The translations under genes were made by a program, and so were the position numbers. Source: Volvox africanus (taxonomy: Eukaryota > Chlorophyta > Chlorophyceae > Chlamydomonadales > Volvocaceae). From it: DNA of 64,000 nt. Positions 13,301 to 22,085 of this stretch are shown in pieces. The stretch's first letter is position 1. Every line of letters begins with the position of its first letter. Location of the stretch: positions 806,001 through 870,000 of the forward strand of contig BSDZ01000022.1 in NCBI GenBank assembly GCA_030268105.1, written 5' to 3'. Under the pieces are notes generated by a model. The model searched no databases. It was not told the DNA's origin and saw only the letters and a list, made by a program, of their open reading frames with translations.

Positions 13301-16300
13301 GCGCCATCCTGACCAACATTCACTACCATCCAGGGAATGCTACCGTGCTCTACAAGGCCGAGCTGAAGCTGAAGTATGCAGCGCTGGCGAGGATGCTGGA
13401 GCAGGAGCGCAGAGGGAAGGTGGGGCCGAAGGGGGAGACACGAGAGACGGGGGAAGAGAAGGGGATAAGAGGGCCGTGGTAAGGACAAACCGTCCGGAGG
13501 GGTGTGGCTACTGCGTGCGAAAGCCATGGCTAAAGTGAGCTCTGAAGATGACACTGGTGGTGCTGTTGTTACTGAAACGAGATTCGCGCATCATGTTACT
13601 GTCACTAATTGTGGCAGTTCTTTTCTCATCAGCAGTTCGTTTTAAGTGGATATTTGAGGTGCATTCTGATGTGGGAACTGCTGCTTGAGGTGTTATCGGA
13701 TTGCTGTGCGATATTCCAGGAGGCTCGCGAGGCGGCTCTAAGGCGCTTGGCTGCTACAGCGCTTGTTGGTATGAACACCGGCGGCAGCAGTAGCGGCGTC
13801 GGAGGGGCAGCTGGCAACGGTGGAAGTGGCGGCGCCGGCGCCGGCGGAGCGGCGGCGAGCGTCGACGGCACCACCCGGCCCATGAGCGCCCGCAGCGGCG
13901 CGGCTGGCGTGCAGCGTCCGGTCTCGCGCGGTGCTGCTGGCGGCGGCGGCGGCGGCGGTGGCGGCAGTGGTGGTGGAGCCGGCCCCACCCCACGCCGCGC
14001 CGGTGGCGCTGCTTCGGAAGTTGCACGGCAGCAGCTGAACGCACTGGCGGCGGCTGCGGCGCGAAGCGCTGCTGCCAATGTCGCCTCAGGCATTGACAGC
14101 GGTGCACCTTCCCCAACTGGGACGGGGACAGCGGCTCCGCTGCCTCTAGGCGTCGCAGCCGCAGGGGCCCCCGGTACGTCTAGCGTCGCCACCTCTGTAC
14201 GGCCCTTGAACGGCGCCACCAACCCGATGACGTCCGTGAATGCCGCCCTCGCGGCAGCAAACGGTGCGGCAGACGCTGGCGGCGCTATCCGCCGTCAAGT
14301 GACCATTAAAGGAGGAACCCCAGGTCTGCCGGCGGTGCCGTCAGCGGCGGCAATATCTCCAACGTCGGGACCGCCGATGGTTCAGATTCCCGGTGCCGGC
14401 ACCGCAAGCCCTGGCGCCGCCGGGCCCGGTGGTCCGGGTACCGACGCTGACGGCACCGCCACCGAAGCCCCTCTTGATAATAATACCATTACAGCTCGGG
14501 TTCGATTCCTCAAGTGGGTGCTGGATCCAAACGTGACGGGCGGCATTGAAGTGGAGGCTAGTAATACCGGCGGCGGCGGTGGCGGCGGCGGGGCTGACAG
14601 CAGCGCCGATGCGTGGTTCGCCAATGTTACGGCGGCGCTGGCGGCGGCGTCGGACGGGGTCGGCGGCGACGGTGCTGCTGACATTATGACGACGCTGACG
14701 GCGGATCCAGAGGAGTCAAATTGGCTGGACATGGTTACGAATTACGACGATTTGGACGAATATGAGGAGCGTCTGGACGCACGCAGTGAGCAAGGCCGCT
14801 TCATGCGTGGCGTCCTCAGTCGCTCCTTGGCTGGCGGAGCCCACAGCTTGTGGCGCGAACAAAATGATGAGAAAGGTGGCAGCGCTGGCGGCGGCGGCAA
14901 TGTACGGCGGCAAGCCAGCGGGCGGTTGCGGCCCGTCAGCGACTCATCCGCCGGCGGCGGCGGGGGCGGTTTCGGAGCGAACCGACCACGATCCGCATCC
15001 GTACAACGGATGCGGATGGATGGAGGCCCTGGTACCGCTCGTCCCGGATCAGCGGCGGCACCTAGCGGCGGCGCCGGCGAAGTGCGGCGGCCTGGTTCGG
15101 CGCTGCGCGCTTCACCGCCGGTGCCCGCCCTTGCGTGGCCCCATGTTGCGCGCGCCGCATCGTCGGTGGCGCCGCCGTCAACTGTCGGTGGCGGCGGCGG
15201 TGGCGGCGGCGCAGCGCACCTCGCACACCAGACATCGTCAGCGTCGGCACGTTTCGTCAATTTGTACGGCATACCCACAGGCGTAAATGTTAGCAGCCGC
15301 CAGGCGCCTCAGCCCCACAGGCCCCGTGTGATGAGCGCGAGCGCCAGCGATGGTGGCGGCGGTGGCGGCGTCGGCTCGCAGCGTCGGCAGTCGTCGGGAT
15401 TTGCACTGCACGGCAACCCTTGGTCCCCGCACATCCTCCGCTTCGTTCAGGACCCTCCCTCTTCCGGTAGGGGAGGTCCCTGCGGGGTGGGGCGGGCTGA
15501 GACGTGTGTGTTTTCGCCCGGGGATTCCCCTTCCTGACGAGGTGTCCACCCCCGGCAGCATCTCTTGCACGACTCGGGTAGCCGTCTATTTGATGATCAT
15601 CATGGCGGCATCAAAAGGGATTCCGGATCACGCCACCTTAGCACGCATTAGCTATAATGGGTCTTGATCTCTTATCCCACTTCGTAAGGTATACAAACAT
15701 ACACGAGATATGGAAGGATTGCACAAATCGTTCTTTCATATTCGCCAGTTCCTGAGATCTCACTCGTTCATAAGGAAGTATATACAAGGCCATATGGCTG
15801 CAGCAGTGACCCGGACCGCGGATCTCATGTTATGGGTCCGGGCCACGCAAGGCTAGAAAACTCCAAGCTCCCCCCCCACACACACACACACTCACACTCC
15901 TGCCCTCTCCCTTGCAACTCTCCCCCAAAACCCACTAATATATTGTCGGGATGGCAACTTGTACCGCTCGCTGACGCTCCGAAACCCAGGCGGTCCGACC
16001 CTCCGAGGCGACCTGGCCATGAGGATGCTGACGGCGGTGGCGCCCGAGTATGTGGTGGAGGATCTGGCGGGACTAACGGTGAGGGGGATCGGGGGCGGAG
16101 GGAAAGGAGGGAGAGCAGGGAGGAGGGGGATGAGGAGCAGGGGGATGAGGAGGGGGATGAGGAGGTGTGGGGGGAAGGAAGAGGAGAGGGAGGAGGAGGA
16201 GGGGGAGGAGGAGGAGGGGGGAGGAGGAGGAGGGGGAGGAGGAGGAGGGGGAGGGGGAGGAGGGGGAGGAGGAGGAGGGTGAAGGGAAAGGATGATGTAT

Positions 16301-19300
16301 TTCGTGGGTATTTGGCATCTCCTCTCCTTCTGTCCCCTGTCCCCTGTCCCCTCACCATCACCATCACGCCGCATCCTGGCTTCTTCGCCCCAACGCTAAG
16401 CACTCCTTCCTGCTCTTCCAACAACCAATGAACCGTCGCTAGCTTGACTGGCATGAAGCAGTGGCCTTAGGTTGGGTTAAGTGGATGGTGGATGGTGACA
16501 ATCACATGTCAATGTGTAATCAATTGTAGCTTTTCTTTTTATAAATAAAATGAAATGAATTTAATTATAATTACAGTATAGTCTCGTAGAGTATATTTCT
16601 CCGTTCCGAAACCCACGCCTGCAGAAGCGGCTGATGGCCTTGACGGCGGACCAGCGGCGAGAAGAGGAGGAGGCGCGTCGGGCGGCGGAGACGGCGGCGG
16701 AGCTGGCCAGGATGTCGGATGACGATGCGGCACGGCGGCAGTGGCCTGGTGGCACGCCGTCCGTGTTGGGAACGCCGAGGGCCGAGGGCGCGGGCGCAGA
16801 GGGCGGCCAGGTACGCTGGAGGTTTCGTTGATTTGGCAAAGATTACGGCATTCAGTTAGGTCCTGACTGGACGGAGTTGGGAGATCTGGCGCCAAAGCCG
16901 TATGATCCGGCGAGTACGGCAGCAGTCCATGTGGGAAGTCGGGGGCAGTCCTTGGGTCCTTGGGTGCAGAGCAAAACTATTGACTTAAAAGTACCGGCTG
17001 TTTTTATGATAATATTATTATGTTTATTTTATCGTACCTTAATGTTGTTGCGGTCTTCGCACCGATCCTGGAGATGCTTGTGCAACCCTAAGTGCAGAAA
17101 CGATGTAAGTGATTAATCGTACCATTGCTGGCGCTGTACGAAAAACGGATAGGGAAATGGGGACATGGGGATCCTGTCAGTGAGAAACCGTTCAAACCAA
17201 TGTCTGTACTGCAGGGTAAGACGAGTACGAGTACGAAAGAAGAACAGGCGGATGAGGAGGATATGTCGTACCTGTCCTGCCATGACGCGCCGCCAGTGGG
17301 GCCCCGCGGCGCTGCGCCGGCGGGTGCCATATCCGTACGCGATTGGGGCCGCCATCGTCTAAAGAGAGCTGATCGGAAACAGAGTCTGTACCGATCCGGA
17401 TCCGTACGGCCCGCCAGGGGCCTGTGGTCCATGGACGACGATGCTGACGGCGCCGCCGGCAGCAGCGCCAACAATCGTAGCATCCACCCCAGCCGCGCCG
17501 AAAGGGCCGAACGCGACGCCACTGACGCATCCGGTGCGTCCGTCGCTACATCGGTGGCGGAGGCCCGTGACGCGCTAATGCAAGCGACGCGCAGTCGTAC
17601 TGGCGGCGGCAGCATCACCGGCGAAGCTGATGACAAGGGGGTGCCATTGGAGTCAAGAGAAACGCCGCTGCTAGTGTCGCTACTGCCGCCGGTGCTCATT
17701 GGCGGCGGTGGCGGGGGCGGTGACGGCACGTCTAGGTCGCCGCCGGCAGCGATGGTGCCGGACCCTACCGCCGCCGTACATGCCGCCAGCCCCGCCTCCG
17801 TCATCTCCGCGCCACCCACGGTCATTGCCGGCGGCGGCACCCTCACGGCGGTGCCGTCGTCATACATTAACGGCAGCGGCGGTATGGCCGCGGCGTCGAT
17901 CCTTTCCGCCTCATTGGCGCCGTCAGGGTTACCGCAGGATACGGCAACCATGTTGAAAGGCACCACCTCGAGTGACGCCATCTCAGCTGTCGACGCGCGT
18001 CTTGCTCGCGCCCTGCATAATCCCGCCGATGCTTACCGTAAGCCCCACTCCGGGCTGGCATGTCCTCCGGGAACCAAAATTTCCACCCTCCGCTCCACCA
18101 AGCCCAGCAAGAGCGTGCTGGCGCCGGGATGCGTCGGCGGCGCCGCCGCCGCAGCTGCCGCCGCGGCCGCTGCCGCTGCTCCCGCCGGCTCCACAATCAT
18201 GGGGGCGCAGCTCACCGCTAACATCGGCGGCGGCATTGGTTCCATCGGTTCGCTTCTTGGCGGCGGCGGCGGCGGCGGTGGCGGCGGTGGCGGTGGCATC
18301 GGCAACGGCGGCGTTGCATCGCCGGCGTCGTTGCTGGGCTCCATGTCGTACGCCAGCCGTGGATCCCTTCTGAACGGCGCAGCAGGCGCCGCCGGAAGCG
18401 AAGCCCTGGTGGGTTGCTGTGTTATCGCACTTCAATCCAGTAATTTACTCGCGCAATCTCACACCAACCCCAACAAACAACCAATACGCAATATTTGGTT
18501 GTTGCGTTGGCGGATGGTAGTCAGGTGAAGGCGTTTCCAGGGGCACGAAGCCTATTGAGGTATGGATTCCCTCCCTGCCCGCCCGGCCGCTTTTTCGACC
18601 GTCACCTCACCAAGGGTTCGGCCGTTTTCATCCGTACTCAGATGCGCTCCTTGCCTCTTTCCTTTCCAGGTCTATTCGCACACTATTAACACGGACGCTT
18701 CCACTCACACCAGCCAACCCCCGCTCCCAACCGCCCTTTCGGACCTCCCTCTACTTCCCCCTCTCCTTTCCCCGGACACACATATACACACATACACACA
18801 CAAATTCCGCGCAGCCATCCGTTGCCGACGACGTGCCGCGTCCCGTCACCGTGCTCGCTGGATCCGTTGCCGACTTGCTGGCTGCGAAAGTGGTGAGTGG
18901 GCGGGTGCTGACGGGCAGTGTGGAAGGAACGGATAGGTCCTAAGGGGGGCCTAGAAGGCCCTTATCATGGAAGGATAAGCGGTCTGTGGTTCTCAAGTGA
19001 GCGTTGGTTGGGGACGAAACACCCTCCAGGGGGGGGGAGAGGGGGAATGGGCCGGGGAGAGTTGCCGTCGAAAAAGGGGGGTTGCGTACAGTTCCTCCTT
19101 CTCGTCATAGTTTAGGAAATTTGTTGACGGTGATGTTGTTGATGTTGTTGATGTTGTTGATGAAAGAGGCGGGTGGGGTACCGCCCAGAGAGCAGCGAGA
19201 CCTATTGGCTGTGGGACGTAGTGGCACGGTGGCAGGTAGCGGGCGCATGACGTTGATGTTGGTGATAGAGTTTGTTGGGAAAGTGTTATGGGAAGTGCAA

Positions 19301-22085
19301 TTGGTCTTTCGTGCCGCGGTCGTTTACAGGAGAGCGGGTAATGCCTGGCTGAGATGCCCTCCACCCCCATCCCTCCATCCCCCAACCCTGCCGCAAGGCC
19401 CGAGAGGCCGACGCCGCCAATCGTTTGATGAAGTCCGCCATCGCGGGGGGGACCGGGGCCACACCTGGGCTGGACGACATGTTCGGATCGGGCAACCCAT
19501 TCGGCGGCGCAAATACCACACCTGGCGGCGGCGGCGCCACCAGTGCTGTAAATGGAGCCGCCGCCGTCGGGGCCAGTGGATCCTCCGCTGGCGTCAACAG
19601 CAACCGCACGCCGCGCAGCAGCCGTACGTCCGTCGCCGCCGCGGCCAACTCGGGCGTCGCTGCCTCCGCCAGCGCCCGCATGATGATGAAGAGCTCCACT
19701 CAGTCAAGAGACTCCTCCGTGGTGCAATCTCAGACGTCCGGCTCCACGACTTCATCGCCACAACAGAACTCAGCGCAGGGGGCTAATAACACCACTGCTG
19801 CTGCTGCCGGCGGCGGCGGCGGCGACGGCGGCGACGCTGACGCCGGTGCCGGCGCCGCCGGCGGTGACCCGGCGCTTGCAATGTTCCGTCCCCAGCCGCT
19901 GTCCGTTCTCGTCGCAACAGGTGATGGCGGTACGGACCGACTGTACCGGTTCCCCCGCCTGTTGTTGACGGCCGCTCATCATATGTGTCTGTTTGAGCAC
20001 GTGGACGGCTGCCGGTTTTGTGAAGCTCTGTACGGACACTACCTGCTGCCGAACGGCATGCTAGCGCACTTCTACCTCGGAGACACGGTTGTGAAGGTGA
20101 GAGGGTGGTGCTGAAAAGGGATGAGGCACTGAAAGGTAATGTGGATAATGGATAATAACAGTTAAAAAGAGCAACGGAAAACGGTAAGGGGCAACGGACA
20201 ATATACAACAGACAACGGAAAACGGAAAACGGACGACAGGGGAGGAGGGAACAGGGGATGATATGGGGGGCGCGCGGGAGGTGAGGGGAGTGACAGGGAA
20301 GGCGATTGGATGTAGGATTCCGAAAGGGTCTGGTGTGCATGTAGGGCAAGTGCAAGTAACGAAAGGACACGTAGTTGGGAGTGTGTTTGTGTTGTACGAC
20401 ATTTAGAATGTGCAGAAATGAGCAGGTGGTCTGTTGCGGGTTTGGGTTCCTGTGACTTTGTCCACCAATTACCCCGAGTAAAACCCGCTGCCGGCCTGTT
20501 TGCTCGTTTATTTATTCATTGCTCTTTTGCAACCAATCATCTTCCAAACCCCCAACGGAAGATCTCAAGTTCCGAATAACTTACCAATAACCGAACAAAT
20601 TGGAAGTCACTCATTCTTGCCAGTCGCCACCTCCTCTCTCTCTGCGTGCGGCAGGGACATCGAGTGGACCTCACCCCTGCCCCCGACATCCCCTTCACCC
20701 CGTCCGACTGGGTGCCCGATGGCTTCCCCGCCTGTACGGCACTCATCGACTGGGGAGGAACTGTGCCCGCGAGGCTGCTTGTACTGCAGCCGCTGCCGTC
20801 GGGGCCCCTTACTGGGCCGGGGTCGGGATCATCGGGGAGGAGCCGCGGCGGCGGCGGCGACGGTGGCGGCGGCAGTGGCGGTGTGTTGTTGGCGGCGCTG
20901 TGGTGTCCAATGCCGCTGACGGCGCCTCCGCTGCGTCCTGAACAGCGGGTGGTGCTGGAATGGGATGAGGGCGGAGGAGACCTGCAGATGCGAAGGTAGA
21001 CCAAGAACTCTTTTTTCATCGGAGAGACCTACATGAGTAACGAGTGTAGCATCGTCCTAAAGATTGTAGGCGTAGGTTTGGAAGTATCTTCTTCTATAGA
21101 TTCTGTGGATTCTGTGGATTCTTTAAAATTCATAATTCAAAACTGGAATAATACAGAGGAGAGTAGCATGTCATGGCATGGATGCCTATGCATCGCGACA
21201 TTCTTCAATTATTTGTTGTTGTTAGGTTCCTGACGCAAGCACATGATTACCTGTTTGTATTGGTGCACCGATGTTATCAGAGAGATAAGGTGATGTAGTT
21301 TACGACAACCTGCTTCAGCAGCCGCACATTACTAATGGCTAGGGTGGGCACCAAACTATTTGTGGAAACAATTTGTCCTTGTCCTGTATCCTCTCCCGCC
21401 CTACACGATCCTTACCCTTCCTTCCCCCTCCTTCCCCTACCTGCCTGAGCTCTCCCTCTCCCTCCCTCTATCCCTCCCCCCTCCCTCCCTCTATCCCTCC
21501 CCCCTCCCTACCCCCTCCCTACCCCCTCCCTACCCCCTGCCTACCTCTATCCCTACCTCACCGGATAACGATCGAGCCCCGATTAGGACCCCTTGTGTCG
21601 TGTCGGTTGTACGTTGTTGTCCATCACACCCCGTGTTCCTCATCTCGCTTGTGAGCTGCACTCGTCCATACGACCGCCGCCGCCGCCAGCTGTTGTTTAC
21701 CTGGGGACCTGGGGGTTGGGGGTTAGGGGTTAGGGGTTAGGGGTTAGGTCCGCCTCCTCCTCCCCCTCCCCCCCCTGCCTCCTCTTCCCCTCTCATGTGT
21801 TTTTCCAAAGTCGGGTTTAACAACTGGACATTCATTCTTCCCCCTCCCCCTCCCCTTCCCCCTCCTCCCCCTCCCCTTCCCACTCCTCCCCCTCCACCCC
21901 TCCCCCGCCACCCCGGCAGTTACGCGCTGGAGGTCCGGCTGCAGACTGTGAGCCGCACGGAGACGCAGCAAAAAGTGGTGGAGCCCCCTCCGCCCCCGGT
22001 GACCAAGACCAAGAAGAAGAAGGGCGCTCCAGGGAGAGCCAACGCCAGCCGGGCCACGTCAGCGCGGAGTGGGAGCAGGTGGTAA
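387..22085 (+). CDS. Giant multi-exon armadillo-repeat-like protein gene (whole gene span)
   Basis: Seen: a series of open segments, each bounded by AG at the left and GT at the right, joins in one consistent reading frame. The 21 exons from 1869 to 22085 total 11,112 coding bases before TAA, exactly 3,704 codons. Segments with pattern-typical armadillo/HEAT helices (for example around 3540-3800, 7310-7555, 8803-9000, 10062-10422 and 11957-12177) alternate with low-complexity Ala, Gly, Ser and Gln linkers. The C-terminal part (19398-20995) looks folded and Cys/His-containing, and the last exon is Lys-rich. Family knowledge: such repeats make protein-binding solenoids; large ones in volvocine algae are often cytoskeletal or ciliary, but nothing here proves that. 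I do not recognise the orthologue. The true 5' end is not resolved: the two candidate exons upstream of 1869 do not join in phase without a further exon. One gene is favoured over several because no internal stop or promoter-like break is needed. Confidence 0.75.
997..1084 (+). CDS. Candidate exon, 29 codons plus 1 nt
   Basis: The acceptor is CGCGCAG and the donor GTGAGG. It encodes EWQSKAAELLTH... ending in acidic residues, typical of an ARM-like helix followed by a loop. It ends in phase 1 whereas the next secure exon starts in phase 0. A small exon at about 1769-1824 (acceptor TTGGCAG, weak donor GTCCTC) would repair the phase but would leave a 44-nt intron. Confidence 0.5.
1312..1377. repeat. 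(GT)n microsatellite
   Basis: An almost pure GT run with three TC interruptions, in the intron between the 997-1084 exon and the next coding segment. Such runs are common in volvocine introns. Confidence 0.95.
1869..2104 (+). CDS. Exon, ARM-like helical segment
   Basis: Acceptor ATCAG, donor GTAAGC. It encodes about 78 residues (DLEAWWASHP...LLEKGLLTAMR) rich in Leu/Ala helices. Its phase-2 end joins the next exon to make an Arg codon, supporting both boundaries. Confidence 0.75.
2504..5273 (+). CDS. Large exon, Ala-rich with ARM-like core
   Basis: A 2.77-kb open exon between a CCCGCAG acceptor and a GTGCGG donor (923 full codons). N-terminal third: Ala-rich helices, then a charged Arg/Glu coiled-coil-like stretch near 3180-3290. 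Middle (about 3540-3800): an armadillo-like block with the pattern 'RRSFAAAGGIPALESLLRSSNDSVVCAAVSAL' split over two helices. The rest is low-complexity Ala/Thr/Pro, a polyalanine run near 4560-4620 and a Ser/Gly/Arg-rich repeat near 4930-5070 (Ala-Ser-Gly-Arg-like units). Probably a partner-binding solenoid plus flexible linkers. Strong GC3 bias. Confidence 0.85.
5519..5565 (+). CDS. Short exon (GNTRLVRSEFKALLAK)
   Basis: Acceptor TTCCCAG, donor GTGAGT. It is 47 nt long; phase 0 in and phase 2 out match both neighbours, and the joined codon is Lys. Confidence 0.7.
5727..5778 (+). CDS. Short exon (HAQLRRLHVQKELAEDE)
   Basis: Acceptor CACAG, donor GTGCGT. The first base completes a Lys codon from the previous exon; it ends in phase 0. 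It encodes a charged amphipathic helix. Confidence 0.7.
5789..6106 (+). repeat. Dispersed repeat R1, copy 1 (tRNA-like SINE candidate)
   Basis: About 300 bp inside an intron, matching 61519-61820 in inverted orientation. The last 160 bp (from GCCCATTAGTGGGTGCCCGGG to GCCCGAGGACG) are very similar. The first part shares anchors (GGTGCAATAGCGC, CCCTGTG, CGACTA.CGCACA) around a diverged middle. The second copy folds partly like a tRNA. Confidence 0.6.
6170..6320. other. AT-rich intron segment
   Basis: A run of imperfect ATATAATGAAATAATATT units, sharply different from the GC-rich exons. No gene is visible; it is probably a decayed insertion or simple-repeat expansion in the intron. Confidence 0.5.
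6640..6694. repeat. (CTTGC)n pentanucleotide repeat
   Basis: About eleven tandem CTTGC units immediately before the acceptor of the next exon, where the polypyrimidine tract would be. Confidence 0.95.
6723..6839 (+). CDS. Exon, charged coiled-coil-like helix
   Basis: Acceptor CTGCAG, donor GTAGGG, 39 codons, phase 0 on both sides. It encodes YQALLEEMEAARKQ...EEAKREKKRAGIRNVE, a long Glu/Lys/Arg helix. It is flanked on both sides by different pentanucleotide repeats. Confidence 0.75.
6876..6936. repeat. (GTGGT)n pentanucleotide repeat
   Basis: About twelve tandem GTGGT units just downstream of the donor of the preceding exon. Confidence 0.95.
7310..7555 (+). CDS. Exon, ARM-like helices
   Basis: Acceptor GTCCCAG, donor GTATAT, exactly 82 codons. 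It encodes KNLRNHMKCTQAEMRREL..., then Leu/Ala-rich helices ending HVLAAGVIQ. Phase 0 on both sides. It is well conserved in character (few low-complexity residues), so probably part of the folded solenoid. Confidence 0.8.
7781..8515 (+). CDS. Exon, Ala/Gly/Ser-rich linker
   Basis: Acceptor GTACAG, donor GTAAAG, 245 codons in phase 0. A short helical part (about 7900-8040, ending VLEALLAAATARF) is followed by a Ser/Arg/Gly-rich disordered region with many RxS motifs, possibly phosphorylation-prone. Its codons are almost entirely GC-ending. Confidence 0.8.
8803..9593 (+). CDS. Exon, ARM-like helices then disordered linker
   Basis: Acceptor GTCGCAG, donor GTAAGG; ends in phase 2. The first 80 residues are a clear all-helical block (ALMHLASTENALQP...AACYSLARHVANRR); then a Ser/Thr/Pro/Gly linker; then a hydrophobic Leu/Trp-rich helix near 9480-9530. 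The frame in +1 is also open over the same stretch but has poorer composition and no matching splice phase. Confidence 0.8.
10062..10422 (+). CDS. Exon, ARM-like helices
   Basis: Acceptor ACGGCAG, donor GTGTGT. Its first base completes a Trp codon. It encodes SVRFDADTPLTLTNEVLDGL..., a polyAla/Gly insert, then LRRLASRCVWSLSATHP and ALIDRGSGVLALAAM, an armadillo-like helix pair. Ends in phase 0. Confidence 0.8.
11045..11187 (+). CDS. Exon, Leu-rich helices
   Basis: Acceptor TTTTAG after a long C/T tract, donor GTGCTT. It encodes SLCCGFMLLLASRCSSLLPPLGGLEALSSALVVLVERALA (shown in two helical parts), ARM-like. Phase 2 out matches the next exon. Confidence 0.65.
11188..11956. other. AT-rich intron
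   Basis: A 770-bp stretch with AT-rich, non-coding composition (TATTTATTTA- and AATATAG-like runs). I see no supported gene; it reads as a long intron or an old insertion. Confidence 0.5.
11957..12177 (+). CDS. Exon, ARM repeat with EGRMAVTGSRAVRRLVAVVR motif
   Basis: Acceptor CTTGTAG; the first base completes a Ser codon, fixing the phase. Donor GTGAGT, ending in phase 1. It contains a classic armadillo-like layout: LLEAAVRGLAYLAGS, then EGRMAVTGSRAVRRLVAVV and an Asn-Ala-Ala turn. The alternative acceptor at 11905 would bring in a stop. Confidence 0.8.
12263..12957 (+). CDS. Exon, Gln-rich linker then ARM-like helix
   Basis: Acceptor CTTCAG; phase 1 in. The first 40 residues are helical (WSRLEELICPLRAING...), then a Gln/His/Gly-rich disordered stretch with two QQGQQ-type blocks, then LMALWALLNLSGYEPAQV, an armadillo-like helix. 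Two donors fit the phase: GTGCGT at 12913 or GTAAGG at 12958. I prefer the second because the added residues (NSDCVRAELYELL) continue the helix. Confidence 0.75.
13219..13419 (+). CDS. Exon, ARM-like (TGICRHGLYTLMAAVHGSAD...)
   Basis: Acceptor TCGTACAG, donor GTGGGG, 67 codons, phase 0. The motif ARAILTNIHYHPGNATVLYKAELK closely follows armadillo helix 2-helix 3 spacing (HPGN loop). It ends in a charged helix. Confidence 0.85.
13720..15466 (+). CDS. Large exon, Gly/Ala-rich with a conserved-looking core
   Basis: Acceptor ATTCCAG, donor GTAGGG, 582 codons plus one base. Gly/Ala/Ser linkers make up most of it. Two non-repetitive islands stand out: near 14495-14560 (ITARVRFLKWVLDPNVTGG) and 14700-14850 (SNWLDMVTNYDDLDEYEERL...RFMRGVLSRSL). 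The end (NPWSPHILRFVQDPPSS) also looks structured. These islands are the best query for homology. Confidence 0.85.
15990..16078 (+). CDS. Exon (GPTLRGDLAMRMLTAVAPEY...)
   Basis: The acceptor AACCCAG gives two bases that complete a Gly codon from the previous exon; donor GTGAGG. It encodes RGDLAMRMLTAVAPEY and VVEDLAGLT, a helical segment. The reading frame continues plausibly upstream (DGNLYRSLTLR), so the exon may start a little earlier. Confidence 0.75.
16079..16281. repeat. About 200-bp purine-only (GGA-rich) tract in intron
   Basis: Directly after the splice donor the + strand is almost uninterrupted G/A: GGAGGA and GGGGGA units with very few pyrimidines. Imperfect tandem repeat. Confidence 0.9.
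16625..16810 (+). CDS. Exon, Glu/Arg/Ala coiled-coil-like
   Basis: Acceptor CTGCAG, donor GTACGC, 62 codons, phase 0. It encodes KRLMALTADQRREEEEARR and onward, a charged helix, then a Gly/Pro linker. Confidence 0.75.
16856..16990 (+). CDS. Possible alternative exon (45 codons)
   Basis: Open in phase 0 between a TTCAG acceptor and a GTACCG donor (LGPDWTELGDLAPKPYDP...). It has coding-like composition, but the intron separating it from the preceding exon would be only 45 nt. Not counted in the 3,704 codons. Confidence 0.4.
17215..18408 (+). CDS. Large exon, Gly/Ala-rich
   Basis: Acceptor CTGCAG, donor GTGGGT, exactly 398 codons. It begins GKTSTSTKEEQADEED, then acidic/Arg-rich and Gly/Ala/Ser low-complexity stretches, including polyAla near 18140-18180 and polyGly near 18260-18300. 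A moderately conserved-looking patch lies at about 18010-18110 (ARALHNPADAYRKPHSGL). Confidence 0.8.
18815..18892 (+). CDS. Short exon (PSVADDVPRPVTVLAGSVAD...)
   Basis: Acceptor CGCGCAG, donor GTGAGT, exactly 26 codons, phase 0 on both sides. Confidence 0.7.
19131..19162. repeat. GATGTTGTT minisatellite
   Basis: About three and a half tandem copies of GATGTTGTT in an intron. Confidence 0.8.
19398..20096 (+). CDS. Exon with C-terminal folded, Cys/His-containing region
   Basis: Acceptor CCGCAAG, donor GTGAGA, exactly 233 codons. After a helix (AREADAANRLMKSAI) and a long disordered region comes a compact segment from 19880: LSVLVATGDGG, RLYRFPRLLLTAAHHMCLFEHVDGCRFCEALYGHYLLPNG (read in pieces), with His-His, two Cys and aromatic residues. 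This could bind metal, but no recognised finger spacing is complete. Confidence 0.8.
20655..20995 (+). CDS. Exon continuing the C-terminal folded region
   Basis: Acceptor GCGGCAG, donor GTAGAC. It encodes GHRVDLTPAPDIPFTPSDWV...ALIDWGGTVPARLLVLQPLP, a Gly-rich insert, then RPEQRVVLEWDEGG. Beta-rich, Trp/Pro-containing, not low complexity except for the insert. Phase 2 out fits the last exon. Confidence 0.8.
21405..21560. repeat. CT-rich (TCCCTCCC/TACCCCC) tract
   Basis: A pyrimidine-only imperfect repeat in the last intron, + strand C/T. A second such tract runs from about 21755 to 21915 just before the final acceptor. Confidence 0.85.
21717..21748. repeat. Telomere-like (GGGGTTA)n
   Basis: Four tandem GGGGTTA units. 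Plant-type telomere repeat is TTTAGGG; this is a near relative, internal and short. Confidence 0.85.
21920..22085 (+). CDS. Terminal exon with basic tail
   Basis: Acceptor CCGGCAG; the first base completes a Ser codon. It encodes YALEVRLQTVSRTETQQK, a Pro run, then a KTKKKKG basic stretch and an Arg/Ser-rich end, closing with TAA at 22083-22085. The stop overlaps a good splice-donor consensus (G|GTAAGA), so the gene could continue. A TTGTAA motif, matching the algal TGTAA poly(A) signal, lies near 22749. Confidence 0.7.

Noticed and set aside
15559..15577. 19-nt micro-exon HLLHDSG
   Set aside because: Not needed: the exon before and the one at 15990 join in phase directly.
15825..16454. Long Pro-rich minus-strand frames
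   Set aside because: They are translations of the purine/pyrimidine tract.
17125..17214. Extension LYEKRIGKWGHGDPVSEKPF upstream of the 17215 exon
   Set aside because: Open and tempting, but a TGA lies just upstream and no AG acceptor starts it; the 17215 acceptor fits the phase.
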